Below, piece by piece: positions 46,161-57,629 of a stretch of DNA of 64,000 nucleotides. How positions within the stretch are numbered: position 1 is the stretch's first letter; the number at the start of each line of letters is the position of its first letter. Under the pieces are notes generated by a model that ran no database searches, had not been told where the DNA came from, and saw only the letters and a program-made list of their open reading frames with translations. This DNA comes from Zelopaecilomyces penicillatus. Taxonomy: Eukaryota; Ascomycota; Sordariomycetes; Hypocreales; Pseudodiploosporaceae. Location: contig VCCP01000003.1 of assembly GCA_005765155.1 (NCBI GenBank), positions 1,736,001-1,800,000 on the forward strand, read 5' to 3'. Made by a program: the position numbers and the translations under genes.

Positions 46161-47382
46161 TTACGCTCATAAAGAATGGACATAAATATAGCGGCGTTAC
46201 TGGCGTTGTGTGAGATGTGAGCCTAATACTTTAGCCCGAGAAGCATAGTTGGCTCTGCATACCCCGGTGTTACGATGCGAGAGACTTTTCAAGGTGTCCC
46301 GGAAGAGCACAGACAAGCTGGCCAAGACATTATTGGGATCAAGGATTTTGGCATACCATTGTTGAGCTGCTGGCTCTATCAAGTCAAATATTTTGGAAGG
46401 ACAGACTTTCATCGGACTCGCCTCGTCTTATGGCGGTAAGGCGAATCGACTGTAAGAATACTTTTTGCACATAATGTATAAGTACATTTGGCTAAGAGGT
46501 TACGGAAGCGAACTTTATGTATTTGAGTTTCATCCTTTTTCCCATAGGGTTCGACCACCCAGACAGCAGATATAGACTGCACTTGATGAATGTAGGAAGT
46601 TGAAGTATTTGGGTACAACCGCACAAAGACAGCCCTATCCAAGAACAGACCCATTATCCTGGGCGTGCCACACGCCTGTGCTTTGACCGTTTCGGGCTGC
46701 AATTCGCCTTCGCACTGTTTAGAAACCAATAGTAGGCACTAACAAATTGCCTACGTCATGCTGAAAGGAAAGAGTCTTACGTACATGTAGTTTATTTCTA
46801 ATACCGCTCTGCTGTATTTCGTCAACAATCAACCAATTACAAGGTACGGTGCCTATGGAGTTCCCTAGGGGAAATTGGACCGCACACCCTGACTCTCCCT
46901 GCATCCAGCCAGCTGGACAATGAACTGAGGTTGTCACACCAGACCGGAACAGGAGAACATAAGCCAAGGTCTTGGCGCTGTGGTTCAGCCGCCGCGCCGC
47001 GCTAAGCGGCCTTGGTGTGAGGCACTGTATTCATACAGTGGTGTACGAATCCATCCATGCAGGTTTCCCAAGATTCTTCCTCTCCTGAGTCTTCTCCTCC
47101 CACACGCAGGCCTAAAAATAAAGTGCATCTTCTATCTGTAGGCTCTTTATTTCCCTTGTTTACGCCTTGCACGTGGCTGCATCTCTTGCCTGCCTCCTCC
47201 CTCTTTGACCCCTTTTTCCTCTTCCCCAAAAAAGTGGCGAACCGCTTCGACAACAGACAAATCACCCCCCACTCAACTCACCCAACGGGCCATGCCTTAT
47301 CGGATAATAAACAGATTCTAGCTGCCTGGACTCTGAGAGATCATTACATCTTCTGTTTTTTTTACTGTACGAATCTGCAATC
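46161..47382. other. Intergenic region and leader of ppn2-like gene
   Basis: About 1.2 kb. Small - strand frames at 46197-46412 and 46409-46967 show no recognisable domain. The last 300 bases are CT-rich, as for a fungal 5' leader. No RNA gene seen. Confidence 0.45.
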
Positions 47383-48756
47383 ATGATGATACGTCAGTCG
47401 CACCAGCGATTGCTAGTCCTCGCCATCGTCTTCTTTGCCTTTACGAGCGTCTACTTTTGCGTCAACCACCTTTTCGCTGATGACGAGTTTACCCACGATG
47501 TTGGCACCGAGGGTAGCTGGCGCCCGAAACTGGCGGATATAGGCATCAAGGAAGACACCAAAGCGGCCAGTGATGCCAAAGCGGCCAGTGATGCCAAGGC
47601 AGCCAGCGATGCCAAAGCAGCCAGCGATGCTAAAGCAGCCAGCGATGCCAAGGCAAAAGAGGAGCAGGAGAAAAAGAAGAAGGAGGAAATCAAACTAACG
47701 GCCGCCGATTACCCAATGTCCTATGGCAACTACAAGCGACCCAGCGCAGACGGCCTGACTCTCCTCTCAAGCCTCCCCAGTACATACATACCCAGCTTTG
47801 CGAACAAGAGACGGCTGATCATTGTTGGTGATATCCACGGCATGGATGCCTCGCTTGCTTCACTCCTCGAGCACGTCAAGTTTGACCAGGCGGCTGACCA
47901 CCTCGTCGCCGCGGGCGACATGATCAACAAAGGTCCCGACTCTGCCGGCGTCATCTCCCGCCTCATGGCCATGAACGCCAGCGCTGTTCGTGGCAACCAC
48001 GAGGACCGTCTCCTATTGGCAATGGAAGAACGCGATAGTGTGTCTGGCGTTGCCAAAGAGCTTGCGTCTCCCGAATCCGAGCACCACAAGGGCCAGATAG
48101 AATACCTCACCACGGCGCGCAAGCTTTCCCAAGAGCAGAAAACCTGGCTCTCCAAGCTCCCCGTTATCCTCTCCATCGAACCGCTGTCCATGTACGTTGT
48201 TCATGCCGGTCTCGTGCCGGGAATCAAGATCCTTAAGCAGGACCCCTGGGCCGTAATGACAATGCGCACTCTTGTTTACCCACGAGAGGACCTCCGCAAA
48301 AAGGAAATATATGACGAGGAAAAGAAGAAAAAGGAGGATAAGGAAAAGGCCGAAAAGGCTGAGAAGGAGAGACTAGACAAGGAGAAGAAACCCCAGCAGG
48401 CAAAGCGAGAAGAACCTACCGCTGGCGACAACGAGGGAGATATGGAGGAGTCAGAACTCGACGCGGAAGAACCTTATGCTGACCGATCCGTTGCCGTTCC
48501 TGTCGAAGGCCATCACGGCGAGAACTGGACTGACGTCTGGAACAAGCGCCAGAAGCGCCTCAAGAAGAATTTACGACACACTGTGGTTTACGGACATGAT
48601 TCTAAGCGTGGCTACCAGGAAGGATCTCATACTTTTGGTCTCGACTCAGGCTGTGTCAACGGTGGTGCTCTGACTGCTCTCGTCATCGAGGGACTTGAGA
48701 GCGGAGGTTTCACGCAGAAGACGGTGCAGATTCAGTGCACAAAGCCCGCCAGGTAA
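47383..48756 (+). CDS. Ppn2-like vacuolar metallophosphatase (endopolyphosphatase type), 457 aa
   Basis: The protein resembles yeast Ppn2, a PPP-superfamily, Zn-dependent endopolyphosphatase of the vacuole. It is intronless and starts MMIRQSHQRLLVLAIVFFAF, a short cytosolic tail and one membrane anchor (residues about 9-31), giving type II topology. Metal-binding motifs are GDIHG (near residue 148), GDMINKGPDS, RGNHED and, at the end, VYGHDSKRG and HAGLVPG. Between the anchor and the catalytic domain lies a five-fold exact hexapeptide repeat, KAASDA. A second charged insert (KKEDKEKAEKAEKERLDKEK) interrupts the domain before GENWTDVWNKRQK. Substrate (polyphosphate) is inferred from the yeast relative. 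Confidence 0.85.
   Translation: MMIRQSHQRLLVLAIVFFAFTSVYFCVNHLFADDEFTHDVGTEGSWRPKLADIGIKEDTKAASDAKAASDAKAASDAKAASDAKAASDAKAKEEQEKKKKEEIKLTAADYPMSYGNYKRPSADGLTLLSSLPSTYIPSFANKRRLIIVGDIHGMDASLASLLEHVKFDQAADHLVAAGDMINKGPDSAGVISRLMAMNASAVRGNHEDRLLLAMEERDSVSGVAKELASPESEHHKGQIEYLTTARKLSQEQKTWLSKLPVILSIEPLSMYVVHAGLVPGIKILKQDPWAVMTMRTLVYPREDLRKKEIYDEEKKKKEDKEKAEKAEKERLDKEKKPQQAKREEPTAGDNEGDMEESELDAEEPYADRSVAVPVEGHHGENWTDVWNKRQKRLKKNLRHTVVYGHDSKRGYQEGSHTFGLDSGCVNGGALTALVIEGLESGGFTQKTVQIQCTKPAR
47560..47649 (+). repeat. Five tandem 18-bp coding repeats in ppn2-like gene
   Basis: Five head-to-tail 18-bp units encode KAASDA each time. Units 1 and 2 share GCGGCCAGT; units 3-5 have GCAGCCAGC, so the copies differ only at third positions. 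This points to recent expansion with the amino acid sequence kept. Confidence 0.95.
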
Positions 48757-49294
48757 AAACAACAATTACAAAAATGATAATTCGCCAATAATACGCGTTT
48801 TCTATTAGCGATGACTGGCAGAAAGTCTGCCCGACATGATTTGCGACAATAACATGAGATTATGGGGGCTGTGGTGTTTTCAACATTTGTATATTTCACC
48901 GCTTTTGGTCATAATCGGCGTTGAGAGGGCTTTTTGTTTATTGGGAGTTTTAATGGGCAATGCAACACACACTGTTAAAATGGAGAGAGTTTACATTAAG
49001 GCGATTCATCATTCTGTAATTGTGATTACGAGGCAGTTGACGTCGAAATTCTTTTACTTTTTTTGGCCAGTTTTGCATCTAGATGCGCTCAAGCCTAGAC
49101 ATGTTAATCTTGAGGCCCTTTTGTTATACTAGCAGAATTAGAAAACCAATCCCTGAATGTGAACCCTTCCAACGGCCAACTTGGTATACTAGTGCGAGAA
49201 AACCGGCCGCGCAGCTCAATTGCCGAAGCTGTTCGCTCATTCATCATACCCTTTCATAAAAAAAAAGACGTCCGACAAAGACAAGGCGAGTTAT
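48757..49294. other. Convergent intergenic region
   Basis: About 540 bp between the ppn2-like and transaldolase genes, which converge. A/T-rich with no supported gene. Confidence 0.45.
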
Positions 49295-50795
49295 TTACTG
49301 CAGCTTGGCCTTGATGATGTCCTTAAGAGTGATGGCATCGGCAGCGAACTTGCTGATGCCCTCGCGGAGCTTCTCGACGGCCATCTGGTCCTCGTTGAAG
49401 TCGAATCGGAAGAGAGCCTCTTCGCTGATGTAGGTCTTCTTCTCAAGGTTGAGAGAAGATGCTTGAGAGGCGTTAAGCTTCTGAGGCACGGGCTCGGAGG
49501 AGTTCAAAAGATCCTCGAGCAGGTTTGGCTGCATGTAGTATGTTAGCACCAGGCCATTAACAGTAGCCGAACCATCGTGGGGACTTATTGTCACAAAGCA
49601 AGATAGTATAGGAAAAAAAAACAACAGAAATCACTAACCGAGATGGTCAGGTAATCGCAGCCTGCGAGCTCTGTGATTTCACCGGTGTTACGGAAAGATG
49701 CGCCCATAACAATGGTCTTGTAGCCGAACTTCTTGTAGTAGTTGTAGATGTCCTTGACGGAGACAACACCGGGGTCCTCCTCCTTGGTGTACTCCTTCTT
49801 GTGCGCAGCCTTGAACCAGTCAAGAATGCGGCCGACGAAAGGCGAGATGAGATAAGCATTGGCCTCGGCGGCAGCAACGGCCTGGACGAGAGAGAACATG
49901 AGAGTCAGGTTGCAGTTGATGCCATGGTCGCGCTGGAGAATCTCAGCAGCCTTGATACCCTCCCAGGTAGAGGCAATCTTGATGAGAATACGGTCCTTGG
50001 AGATGCCAAGATCCTGGTAGAGCTACACCATTGAGATAGGTTTGTTAGTAAAGAGATTGCAAGTGATCCGTAATTAAGCTAGTGAGTTTACCTCGATGAG
50101 ATGTAGGGCCTTGTTAACGGAAGCCTTGGTGTCGAAGGAGAACTGCGCGTCGACCTCGGTAGAGACCTTGCCAGGAATAATCTTGAGAATCTCCTTGCCA
50201 AACTCAACCAGGAGTCGGTCAAGAGCATCGTCAACCTGCTGCTCGATAGGGCCACCCTTGGCCTTGGCATAGTCGACGGCGACGTCAATCAGCTTGGCGT
50301 ACTCGGGCTTCTTGGAGGCGGCGAGAATGAGCGAGGGGTTGGTGGTGGCATCTTGGGGCTTGTATTTGCCAATGGCTATTGATTGGATATTGTGAGCCTT
50401 TGCGAGGGGGGAAATGGAGAGGGGTTGCGGATAATGCAGAGGGAGCACTAACAGGCAAAGTCACCTATTGAAGCTTGTTAGCTGGCTGATAGACATGACG
50501 TCGGGGGGTGTGCGGGAATTTACCAGAGTCAGACACAACGACCTGTATAATTTGAAGAGAAGATGAACCCGTCAGCATCCAATTCACAATAGACACAAAG
50601 TCAACCATCAGACGGCGGCTTGATACATGCGACCAGATTGGCAGCGTCAGAGTAAGCATGTCCCTGAAGCTTCCTGCTGCGACCTTGCACGACCTTTGCC
50701 CAACGAGGAGGGGCAGTCTGGCACAGCCATGGCGGGGTAGAGGACAAGGGACTTACAGTGCCGCTGGCCTTGAGCTGATCCAGAGAGCTAGACAT
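49295..50795 (-). CDS. tal1: Transaldolase, 323 aa, six exons
   Basis: Transaldolase transfers a dihydroxyacetone unit between sedoheptulose-7-phosphate and glyceraldehyde-3-phosphate in the non-oxidative pentose phosphate pathway, in the cytosol. Exons are 50795-50757 (39 nt), 50542-50524 (19 nt), 50464-50453 (12 nt), 50375-50092, 50022-49639 and 49528-49295. All phases match and the total is 324 codons. Family motifs are MSSSLDQLKASGT, VVVSDSGDFASIGKYKPQ, DATTNPSLIL, the Schiff-base lysine in RILIKIASTWEGI, INCNLTLMFS, AYLISPFVGRILDW and GCDYLTIS. Length is normal for the family. The N-terminus is cut into three very short exons, including a 12-nt micro-exon. Confidence 0.95.
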
Positions 50796-51919
50796 TGTGA
50801 TTGTACGAGCGATGCGTAATTCAACGGTGTTGATTCCGGCTGTAGGATAGGGACTGAATTTCGATTGCAATTCAGGGAAGAGAGAAGCAGAAAAGATGGT
50901 TTGAAGAGGAAGAGTAGGGGCGAAAAAGGTGGGTTGGGGAAAGGTCTGAGAATGATGATATAAGGATCCGGATGGCCCCGTTGCCCAATAGCTGAATCAC
51001 TGGAGAACCCCCTCTAGGCCCCCCTCAAAGCCGCCCCCCCTTCAGAACCCCAGGCCATTGTTAGCGGGCCACCCACCTAGCCACACCTCAAAATCGCCCC
51101 TCTCTCATCACCATTTCCCTTCCCTCCCCGAGAAGCCCATTTGCCAACCGGAGTTTTCTCGCACTTGCCGACATCGGATTTTGATGGGACGACCATGGTT
51201 TGTTGGGTTCCTGTAATGTAATCCATCAGTCATGCCTCCTGCTAACCCGATATCATCAACGCCCAGCATATCCCACAAGCACACAAGTTTCCAAGTGCTA
51301 CCGTGGTATCCAATCAGTCAGCGCCCGTGGCTACCTTGGGAATGGTAATAATAAGTCATACATGGTAATCAGCCTCTAAACGACGCTGCTGCGTTGACAA
51401 ATCCAGCTCAGGTAGTAAGTAGTGCTCAGAGGACGGCCCATTGACCTGCAGCAGAAACATGCTGCCCTCTCCACCTTCGTAATGAGTGGTACGAGGGGAC
51501 TGTAGAGGATGGACGCCACCCTCATTATGGTTGCAACGTGGGCGGAGCTGTTGACCGTCCTTATGGGTGGCGGTTTCTAGATTCCGGCTTATCCGCTTCT
51601 GATTCTGTTTCCAAAGCCTTTCATGGCGCCATCCTAATTTTGCAGAATCATAGTTGACAGCCTTGGCAGTGTACCAGCGTGCGGAAAAACTTGTACATAT
51701 TCATGTCTAGCACAATCGATAAAGATGAAAAGCTTCGCTAGACATGCCAGACAAGCAGGTTGTTCCGTTGCATTTTACATACAGAGTATAGGTAGTCATT
51801 CATTAGACAGGTAGTAGTAGTTATACACTCAATTGTACATCATGTATCACTACAAGGAATGAACAAAAAATAGGTCTTACTAAGAGTTACACTACAGCTG
51901 TCAATGCATTCCATGCGCT
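50796..51919. other. Intergenic region upstream of tal1
   Basis: About 1.1 kb: the tal1 promoter (AG-rich near 50870-50950, with C-rich runs near 51010-51050) and the 3' flank of the Tudor-SN gene. No gene seen. Confidence 0.45.
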
Positions 51920-54577
51920 TTAGTCCTCCGTGATGTCTCCGTACTCCCACATGCCCTGGCGGTCCTGCTTGGCCTGGCTTTCAACCTCTCGTAGGTGCTT
52001 GAGGTATGACTCGAAAGCCTTGCTCCGCTCCCATGCCTTGAGCTTCTTGGGAACCATGCCATAGCCGCTGGCCACTACCTCTTTGTTGAGTGAATCATTG
52101 GGGCCGGGAAGCTGGTTGTCAGATTTCGCATCATAGAGCGTAATATAGCTCACGCCCTCTTTGCTGTCGACAAAGTCAAAGTTAGCGACCAGGCGTCTGC
52201 CCTCAGTCATCTCAGCGATGTAACCGATAGCATCGTTGAAGTAATCGGCACCAGTGGGGAGTTGCACAAATGACAAAGAAGCATCCACTGCCTGCGCCTT
52301 GAGCTTTTGGGTGCCGAACTGTGTCTGATCGAGGGATCGCAGTTCGCTCCATGCGACCTTCTCGCTGTTTCCGTAGTCCACATATACAACCTCGGACATC
52401 TTGGCTGTGCGGTCATTGGCCTTGACCTTGCCTCGGTACCATTGACCGTCAGCGGAGAACTTGGCAGACACAAACTCTCCCGCCCTTGGTGTATCCCCAA
52501 TTGGCTTCTTATTCTTAGAGTCAAGGTGGAACTTTCGGAACTCGCTCATCAGCGTCTCCAACGCAGCTGTGCCCTTGCCAATCTCCTGAATTTTGATTTT
52601 GCCGTTTCCATCAATGTTTGTGATGATAACGTCTCGGTAGTCAGTTGGCTTCTTATCCAGCGTAACATCAGTTTCCTCCGTAGGCGCTGTAGCTGTCTCA
52701 TCCTCGCCGTCCTCCTCCTGTGAAGGATCATAGTCGTGCCACAAGCCCTTCTTACCCTCCTTTGCTCGCTTCTCTGCTGGGAAGAGCTCGCCAGCGTTGC
52801 CTGACTTCTCCGCAGAGTAGGCATGAACGGAGGCAAGGCCCTCCTCTACAAGAACCTTGGCGAAGTTCTCGCGGTTGATGTATAATTCACCAATGAAACC
52901 ACCAACCTTATCCATATCGTGGATATTAACTTCGCAATCTCGCTGGTTGCATCGTCGGTTGGCTAGATCAAGAGCTTCTTTGCCAAATGGCTCGCCCCCC
53001 TGACCATCTGCTCTGGGAGCTCTTGGTCCTCGGATGCCACCAAGAACGAGCGTCAGCTTGACGTTCTCGCGAGGGATGAGAATGGTGAATCGCGAGCCAG
53101 ACTTGCAAAAGTCGACGATGGCTGGGACCTTCTTCTGACGTTGGAGAGTTGCCAGCATAATCTTTGCTTTTTGTGCATTATCAGATAGATCTGTGTACTG
53201 CTTTGCCTTTTGAGGCTTGCCAGACCACATGCCCTTCTTCTCTTCTTTGGCTTTCTCTTGTGCGGCAAGAAGCTCATCGTAGTTGGACGCTCTGTCGGTA
53301 TCTTCTTTTCGGTGTCGGATTACCGTCGCCCAACCAGCCTCTACCAGAGCCAAGCCAACATTTTTGCTCTTTTCAGTCACAGTGGCGACATCTCTAGCAT
53401 CGAAACCCTCAGTTGCCGGTTTAGTGCCATCGATGCTAACCTTGACGTGCTTTCCGATCAATCTTGACCGCAGAAACTCCTTGGCCTCATCTCTGAATGG
53501 GCTTTCGGAAGCCTCTCCCGCACGCGGAGCACGCACACTGCTGAAGCTAATGCGCTTCTCCGTAGTGCCCGCCTTGTTCTTCACCAGAATGGTATCAGCA
53601 CCAAGAATTTTGGTAACAACCATTTCCTGATTTCCGCCGTCAGCCTTTGTAACATGATGCTTGTGAAGGCGAAGTTTATTGATTTGTGCCTGCTTCTCTG
53701 CGGCTCGCAGGGGCGCCATTTTCTCGCCCAACAGGGTGGAATGGAAATCATTGCACCTGGCTAATCCCTCTTGTAGCAGGAAATCAGCTATGTTTCCTCG
53801 AGGGTGGATGACGTTGGCCACCAGTTGTCCTTGCGCACTGGCACCCACAATCTCGACCTTGACGAGACGCTGAAGCAATCTAGATTCGACAAATGCTCTT
53901 GCTTCATTTCCGTATTCCTCTGCAGGCTGAGTTGCACCGGTAGTTGGTAGTTTTCTTTCAGTTGATGGTGCTCGGATACCGGCGATCAATGTCATGGGCT
54001 GGATATGCTTCTTTTCAGAGAGCAGGAGTCTCACAAGCAATCTATCGCCACTGAGAACTCGCTCAACAATACCATCAACAGTCTTTCCTTTCCATTCAGT
54101 GAGGAATTCGGGGCCGCCAAGATCGTTTTGGACCTCGATCATGCCACCAACGCCTGCCCAAAGACCCTTGGATTCGGCTTTGGCCTGAGACTCAAGTGCA
54201 CGTAGCTGCTCGAGCCGCTCGAGAAGCTCCTCAGATTCCTCCTTTCGACCGGCGTCTTCTCGAACCTTTATCCATCCAGCCTTGATCACTTCATCTGGAA
54301 GATTGGTGCCATCTTTTAGTTGGGCGGTACCGAATTCTCGACCGGTTGTTGGAATGGTATACAAGACGGTGCACTGTACAGGTTTTCCCACAGCAAGTTT
54401 TCGGAGATGCTCGCGTGATTGAAAGGCAAAAGGCTCATCGCCCTCACGTTTCAAATGCGGAGCTGTCACATAGGCGAGGGATAAAGTTCGTTCGGCCGAA
54501 GGGTTGTTAGGACTAGCTAGTATCAATGTGTCGCCGCTCAAGACGCTTTTGACATTGCCGACAAAGGTCTTAGACAT
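51920..54577 (-). CDS. Tudor staphylococcal nuclease (Tudor-SN, SND1 homolog), 885 aa
   Basis: Tudor-SN is a conserved RNA-binding protein of stress granules, splicing and RNA decay. The protein is intronless in this window. Four SN-like OB domains are recognisable by their repeated pattern: FVGNVKSVLSGDTLILAS (residue 3), TVDGIVERVLSGDRLLVRLL (about 168), MVVTKILGADTILVKNKAG (about 320) and VPAIVDFCKSGSRFTILIP (about 490). The C-terminal Tudor domain (EFVSAKFSADGQWYRGKVK, VVYVDYGNSEKVAW) is near residues 690-750, followed by a partial fifth SN domain. Each SN repeat is degenerate at nuclease residues, as in other eukaryotic members, so activity cannot be assumed. Domain order and length match SND1. 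Confidence 0.95.
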   Translation of the reverse strand: MSKTFVGNVKSVLSGDTLILASPNNPSAERTLSLAYVTAPHLKREGDEPFAFQSREHLRKLAVGKPVQCTVLYTIPTTGREFGTAQLKDGTNLPDEVIKAGWIKVREDAGRKEESEELLERLEQLRALESQAKAESKGLWAGVGGMIEVQNDLGGPEFLTEWKGKTVDGIVERVLSGDRLLVRLLLSEKKHIQPMTLIAGIRAPSTERKLPTTGATQPAEEYGNEARAFVESRLLQRLVKVEIVGASAQGQLVANVIHPRGNIADFLLQEGLARCNDFHSTLLGEKMAPLRAAEKQAQINKLRLHKHHVTKADGGNQEMVVTKILGADTILVKNKAGTTEKRISFSSVRAPRAGEASESPFRDEAKEFLRSRLIGKHVKVSIDGTKPATEGFDARDVATVTEKSKNVGLALVEAGWATVIRHRKEDTDRASNYDELLAAQEKAKEEKKGMWSGKPQKAKQYTDLSDNAQKAKIMLATLQRQKKVPAIVDFCKSGSRFTILIPRENVKLTLVLGGIRGPRAPRADGQGGEPFGKEALDLANRRCNQRDCEVNIHDMDKVGGFIGELYINRENFAKVLVEEGLASVHAYSAEKSGNAGELFPAEKRAKEGKKGLWHDYDPSQEEDGEDETATAPTEETDVTLDKKPTDYRDVIITNIDGNGKIKIQEIGKGTAALETLMSEFRKFHLDSKNKKPIGDTPRAGEFVSAKFSADGQWYRGKVKANDRTAKMSEVVYVDYGNSEKVAWSELRSLDQTQFGTQKLKAQAVDASLSFVQLPTGADYFNDAIGYIAEMTEGRRLVANFDFVDSKEGVSYITLYDAKSDNQLPGPNDSLNKEVVASGYGMVPKKLKAWERSKAFESYLKHLREVESQAKQDRQGMWEYGDITED

Positions 54578-55697
54578 GATGGGCCAACGTAGGATATTCT
54601 GAGAAGCCTGAGAAAGATGAATTTCAGTCAGCCAATTGATCTAGATAGGTATTCCACGTCTGCAGATGATTAGGACAAGTTTGGCGCATCAAGTAACCCA
54701 ATTTTCAACACCCAATCAATGGTAGGCATCCTGAGTTACGGAAACCCACACATGAGAGAGAGTAAAAGATGGAATACTTATGAGCTCAATTGGACCATTG
54801 TTGGATGGATAATGGTTTGTTGACCCCCCAAAAGCGAATTGGACGTGGACTTGCAGGATAACAGAAGCATCATTGTTTTTCAACATACCTGGGCAAAAGA
54901 CGGAGCAAGTAGAGGAGAAGGGGGGGGCTCGTACTGAGCCAAGCTTCACAATTTACGAACAAAAGTCAATGGAATAAGACAAAAGCCAGATAGAGTTGTG
55001 TAGGTATCAAAGCACAATGTATGTAGGCGGTGACTGACTGGTCTTGGGTAAGAGGAAAGGTGTCCAGTCACGAGTATGCCAGGAGGCAAAGTGTGGGGTT
55101 CTAATGCACAGCTCCAGGGGACCTCCCGTTGCTGTGGATGGTTGACGGTGGATCGGTGGTGCGTGGGCAATGAGAGCTCCTAAACTAGGCATATAAGCGA
55201 GGGGTCTGGCGCGGGGCAGGACGTGGCTGCTATTTGTTACCGCCGGAGATCAAACGGGGCCCCCCGTTGCGGTAGACTACACTTCGGCCATCGCAATTGA
55301 ACAAGGCTTCATAAACATAAATCATCTATCCATTCCCGAAGCTGTACTTATCAAGCCATTGGCGCTTCTGCACAGTCATTATAAGTATTTGGCAATGGTT
55401 GCTGTATTTCGGCAACAAGGGAGGGGATGCGCTTGAGTTTGGTGCTCTGATCGCCAAAGAATCGAACTACCCCTCCTTGACAGCAATCACCTCGAATTGC
55501 GTGCGCTGTCATCCAACTTTTCAACGAAGTTTGTCATTGACTCGACGATTTTTTTTCATTCATCTCGGCAATACTAGCTATGCATCTAGGTATAAATATT
55601 TAATTGAAGACCAAGATTGTTCTTGCACGTGTAGTAAAGCCGAGTCCCAATTGCGGGGAGCTCTAAAACAAGCTCTGGTGGCCCAAGCTTCCCAAGC
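54578..55697. other. Intergenic region between Tudor-SN and sod1
   Basis: About 1.1 kb: the Tudor-SN promoter and the sod1 3' flank. A + strand frame at 55399-55701 runs antisense to the sod1 end and has no support. No RNA gene seen. Confidence 0.45.
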
Positions 55698-56681
55698 TTA
55701 AGAGGAGATACCAATGACACCTGGAAAATCAAAAAGTTAGCAGCGATTCTCCCTCAACTTGCTATGCATCGTATTAAAACATACCGCAGGCGGGACGGGG
55801 ACCAGCATTGCCAGTCTTGAGAGACTCCTCGTTGTCACCCTTTCCGAGATCGTCAGTGCCAGCGTGGACGACAACAGTGCGCTACGCCAGAAATGTCAGC
55901 CTTGTCCGTAACTTTAATACCACAGATAATCCTGCTGCTCTTACCCCAATAACACTGTGAGGGCCAATGAGCTTGACATGGGAGTCGGTCACGGAGCCCT
56001 TGGCATTGCCCTGGCCATCAGTCTCAATGTTGCCAAGGTCACCGACATGACGAGCCTCGTCAGAAGGAGCACCGTGGGTCTTGTTGTGAGGGTTGACTGA
56101 TATGGCATCACCGCATTAGCTGTATATTCCCGACAACCAGACTGCTTAACATGGGAGTCACTGGGAATAATTACAGTGAGGGCCAGCAGAAGTGCAGCCG
56201 TTGGTGTTGTCTCCAAAAGTGTGAATATGGAAACCTCGCTTGGCGTTGGCGTCGTTGCCGGTGATATCCCAGGTGATCTTGGTGGGCGAAGACTCGGAGT
56301 CCTGCTCGAAGACGACAGTTCCGGAGACCTTGCCGTCACCACGAATCACGCTGACTATAACAGTGGAGGGATACAATTAGCCGATGATCGAGAAAAGTAC
56401 AATTGTAGCATATTGCAGCGTGGCTCTCAATTGACACATAGCCATTGGTAGCTTCCCATAGTGGAAGCGTTGACAGGGCTGAGTCCATCAAGGTTGCGGC
56501 CGCGGTGCGGTGCGGCTCCCCGTCCAACGGGAGGAGGCCGTAAAACTCGCTCAAACCAGCGCGATGCAAAGCCAACCATGCCACCACTCCCGAGCGGGGA
56601 CAGATATAAAAAGCCATCGACAGCGCTCCTGGCTAAAATGAGGGGCCGTTGGAGTTTGTTATCCATACCTGCTTTGACCAT
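55698..56681 (-). CDS. sod1: Cu/Zn superoxide dismutase (SOD1), 154 aa, five exons
   Basis: Converts superoxide to peroxide and oxygen in the cytosol and mitochondrial intermembrane space. Exons are 56681-56669 (13 nt), 56354-56175, 56096-55945, 55881-55785 and 55720-55698 (23 nt); phases give exactly 155 codons. The spliced start reads MVKAVSVIRGDGKVSGTVVF. Copper/zinc ligands are in GFHIHTFGD, GPHFNPHNKTHG, EARHVGDLGN and VHAGTDDLG. The disulfide cysteines are in NGCTSAGP and RPACGVIGISS. Length equals the family's usual 154. The first and last exons are too short to be seen as open frames on their own. Confidence 0.97.
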
Positions 56682-57629
56682 TTTGAAGGATTGAATTTGG
56701 GGGGTTGTTTCTGTGAATTATCGTGATGGAGAGTGGTTTGGAGGTCGATTGATGATGAAGCGGGGAGGGAAAAGTAAAGGCCATGAAATGGATTCTGGCC
56801 TGGCCGGAGATACGAGGGGCACGCGTTTGACGGCAAGGGCGAGGCGGGGGTCAAGGCCGAGGCCTAGCGAACCCAACCAAGCAAACCTTGCCCACCGAAT
56901 GGCGAAAACGCGAGGGGGGCCAGAGAAAGAGCTCCATTGCCCTCCATCGACCTCCATCGAACGCATCGAAGAGCTTCTGGCTGCCCCGCAACAGCGTCAG
57001 TGTCGTCATGCGGGACGGAGGGGCGCCGCGCTAGACCAGAAAATAAAGGTGCGGGAGCTGACAAATTGGAACGTCGTCTGGAATAATTGGAGGATCCTCA
57101 GTCTTTATCGACATATGTTGTATGGATATTTCCGATTTGGGGACACAAGATTAAGTGGCTTTGCTTTGAGATGGGAAGAAGAATCACGAGGTATTTCGAT
57201 CTACAGCCAGGATGCACAAGAAGGACATTGGCAGACTCCATCTTTGATTTTGACCTCAGTCGTCGTTGCCAGCTACACAAGGGCAAGTAAAGCAGTCAAC
57301 AACAAAACAATAATGGTGCCCTCTCAATCAGGCCATATCGACTCAACAAACAACCCTGGTTCAGCATGCCAAGTCACGGAGTTTTGCTTTACAGCAATAC
57401 AAGTCCTGCATCAATACATCATGCAGCCATCGCCCTGATTGGCCCCTGGGCGTGGCTGTTTGGCTGTCTCGTTACACAGGACTGCATACAGTGTTGATGT
57501 TGGTCTGCCCATTCGACAAGCAACCCTGACGGGACAACACCCCCCCAAAACGTGCAGGCTGAAGTTGCATTGTGCGAGGAGTTGTCAAGACGCAGCGGGG
57601 ATTGGATTTCTCCGTTCTGGCTATAGACG
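56682..57629. other. Divergent promoter region between sod1 and MATE gene
   Basis: About 950 bp. A + strand frame at 56713-57438 is long (241 codons) but starts with GTG, has no recognisable domain and lies in the promoter region. I read the stretch as the sod1 and MATE promoters. Confidence 0.45.

Noticed and set aside
47560..47649. Regular direct repeats resembling a CRISPR array
   Set aside because: Contiguous 18-bp units without spacers inside a coding frame of a eukaryote.
56713..57438. 241-codon + strand frame upstream of sod1
   Set aside because: Starts with GTG, no recognisable domain, lies in the divergent promoter of sod1 and the MATE gene.
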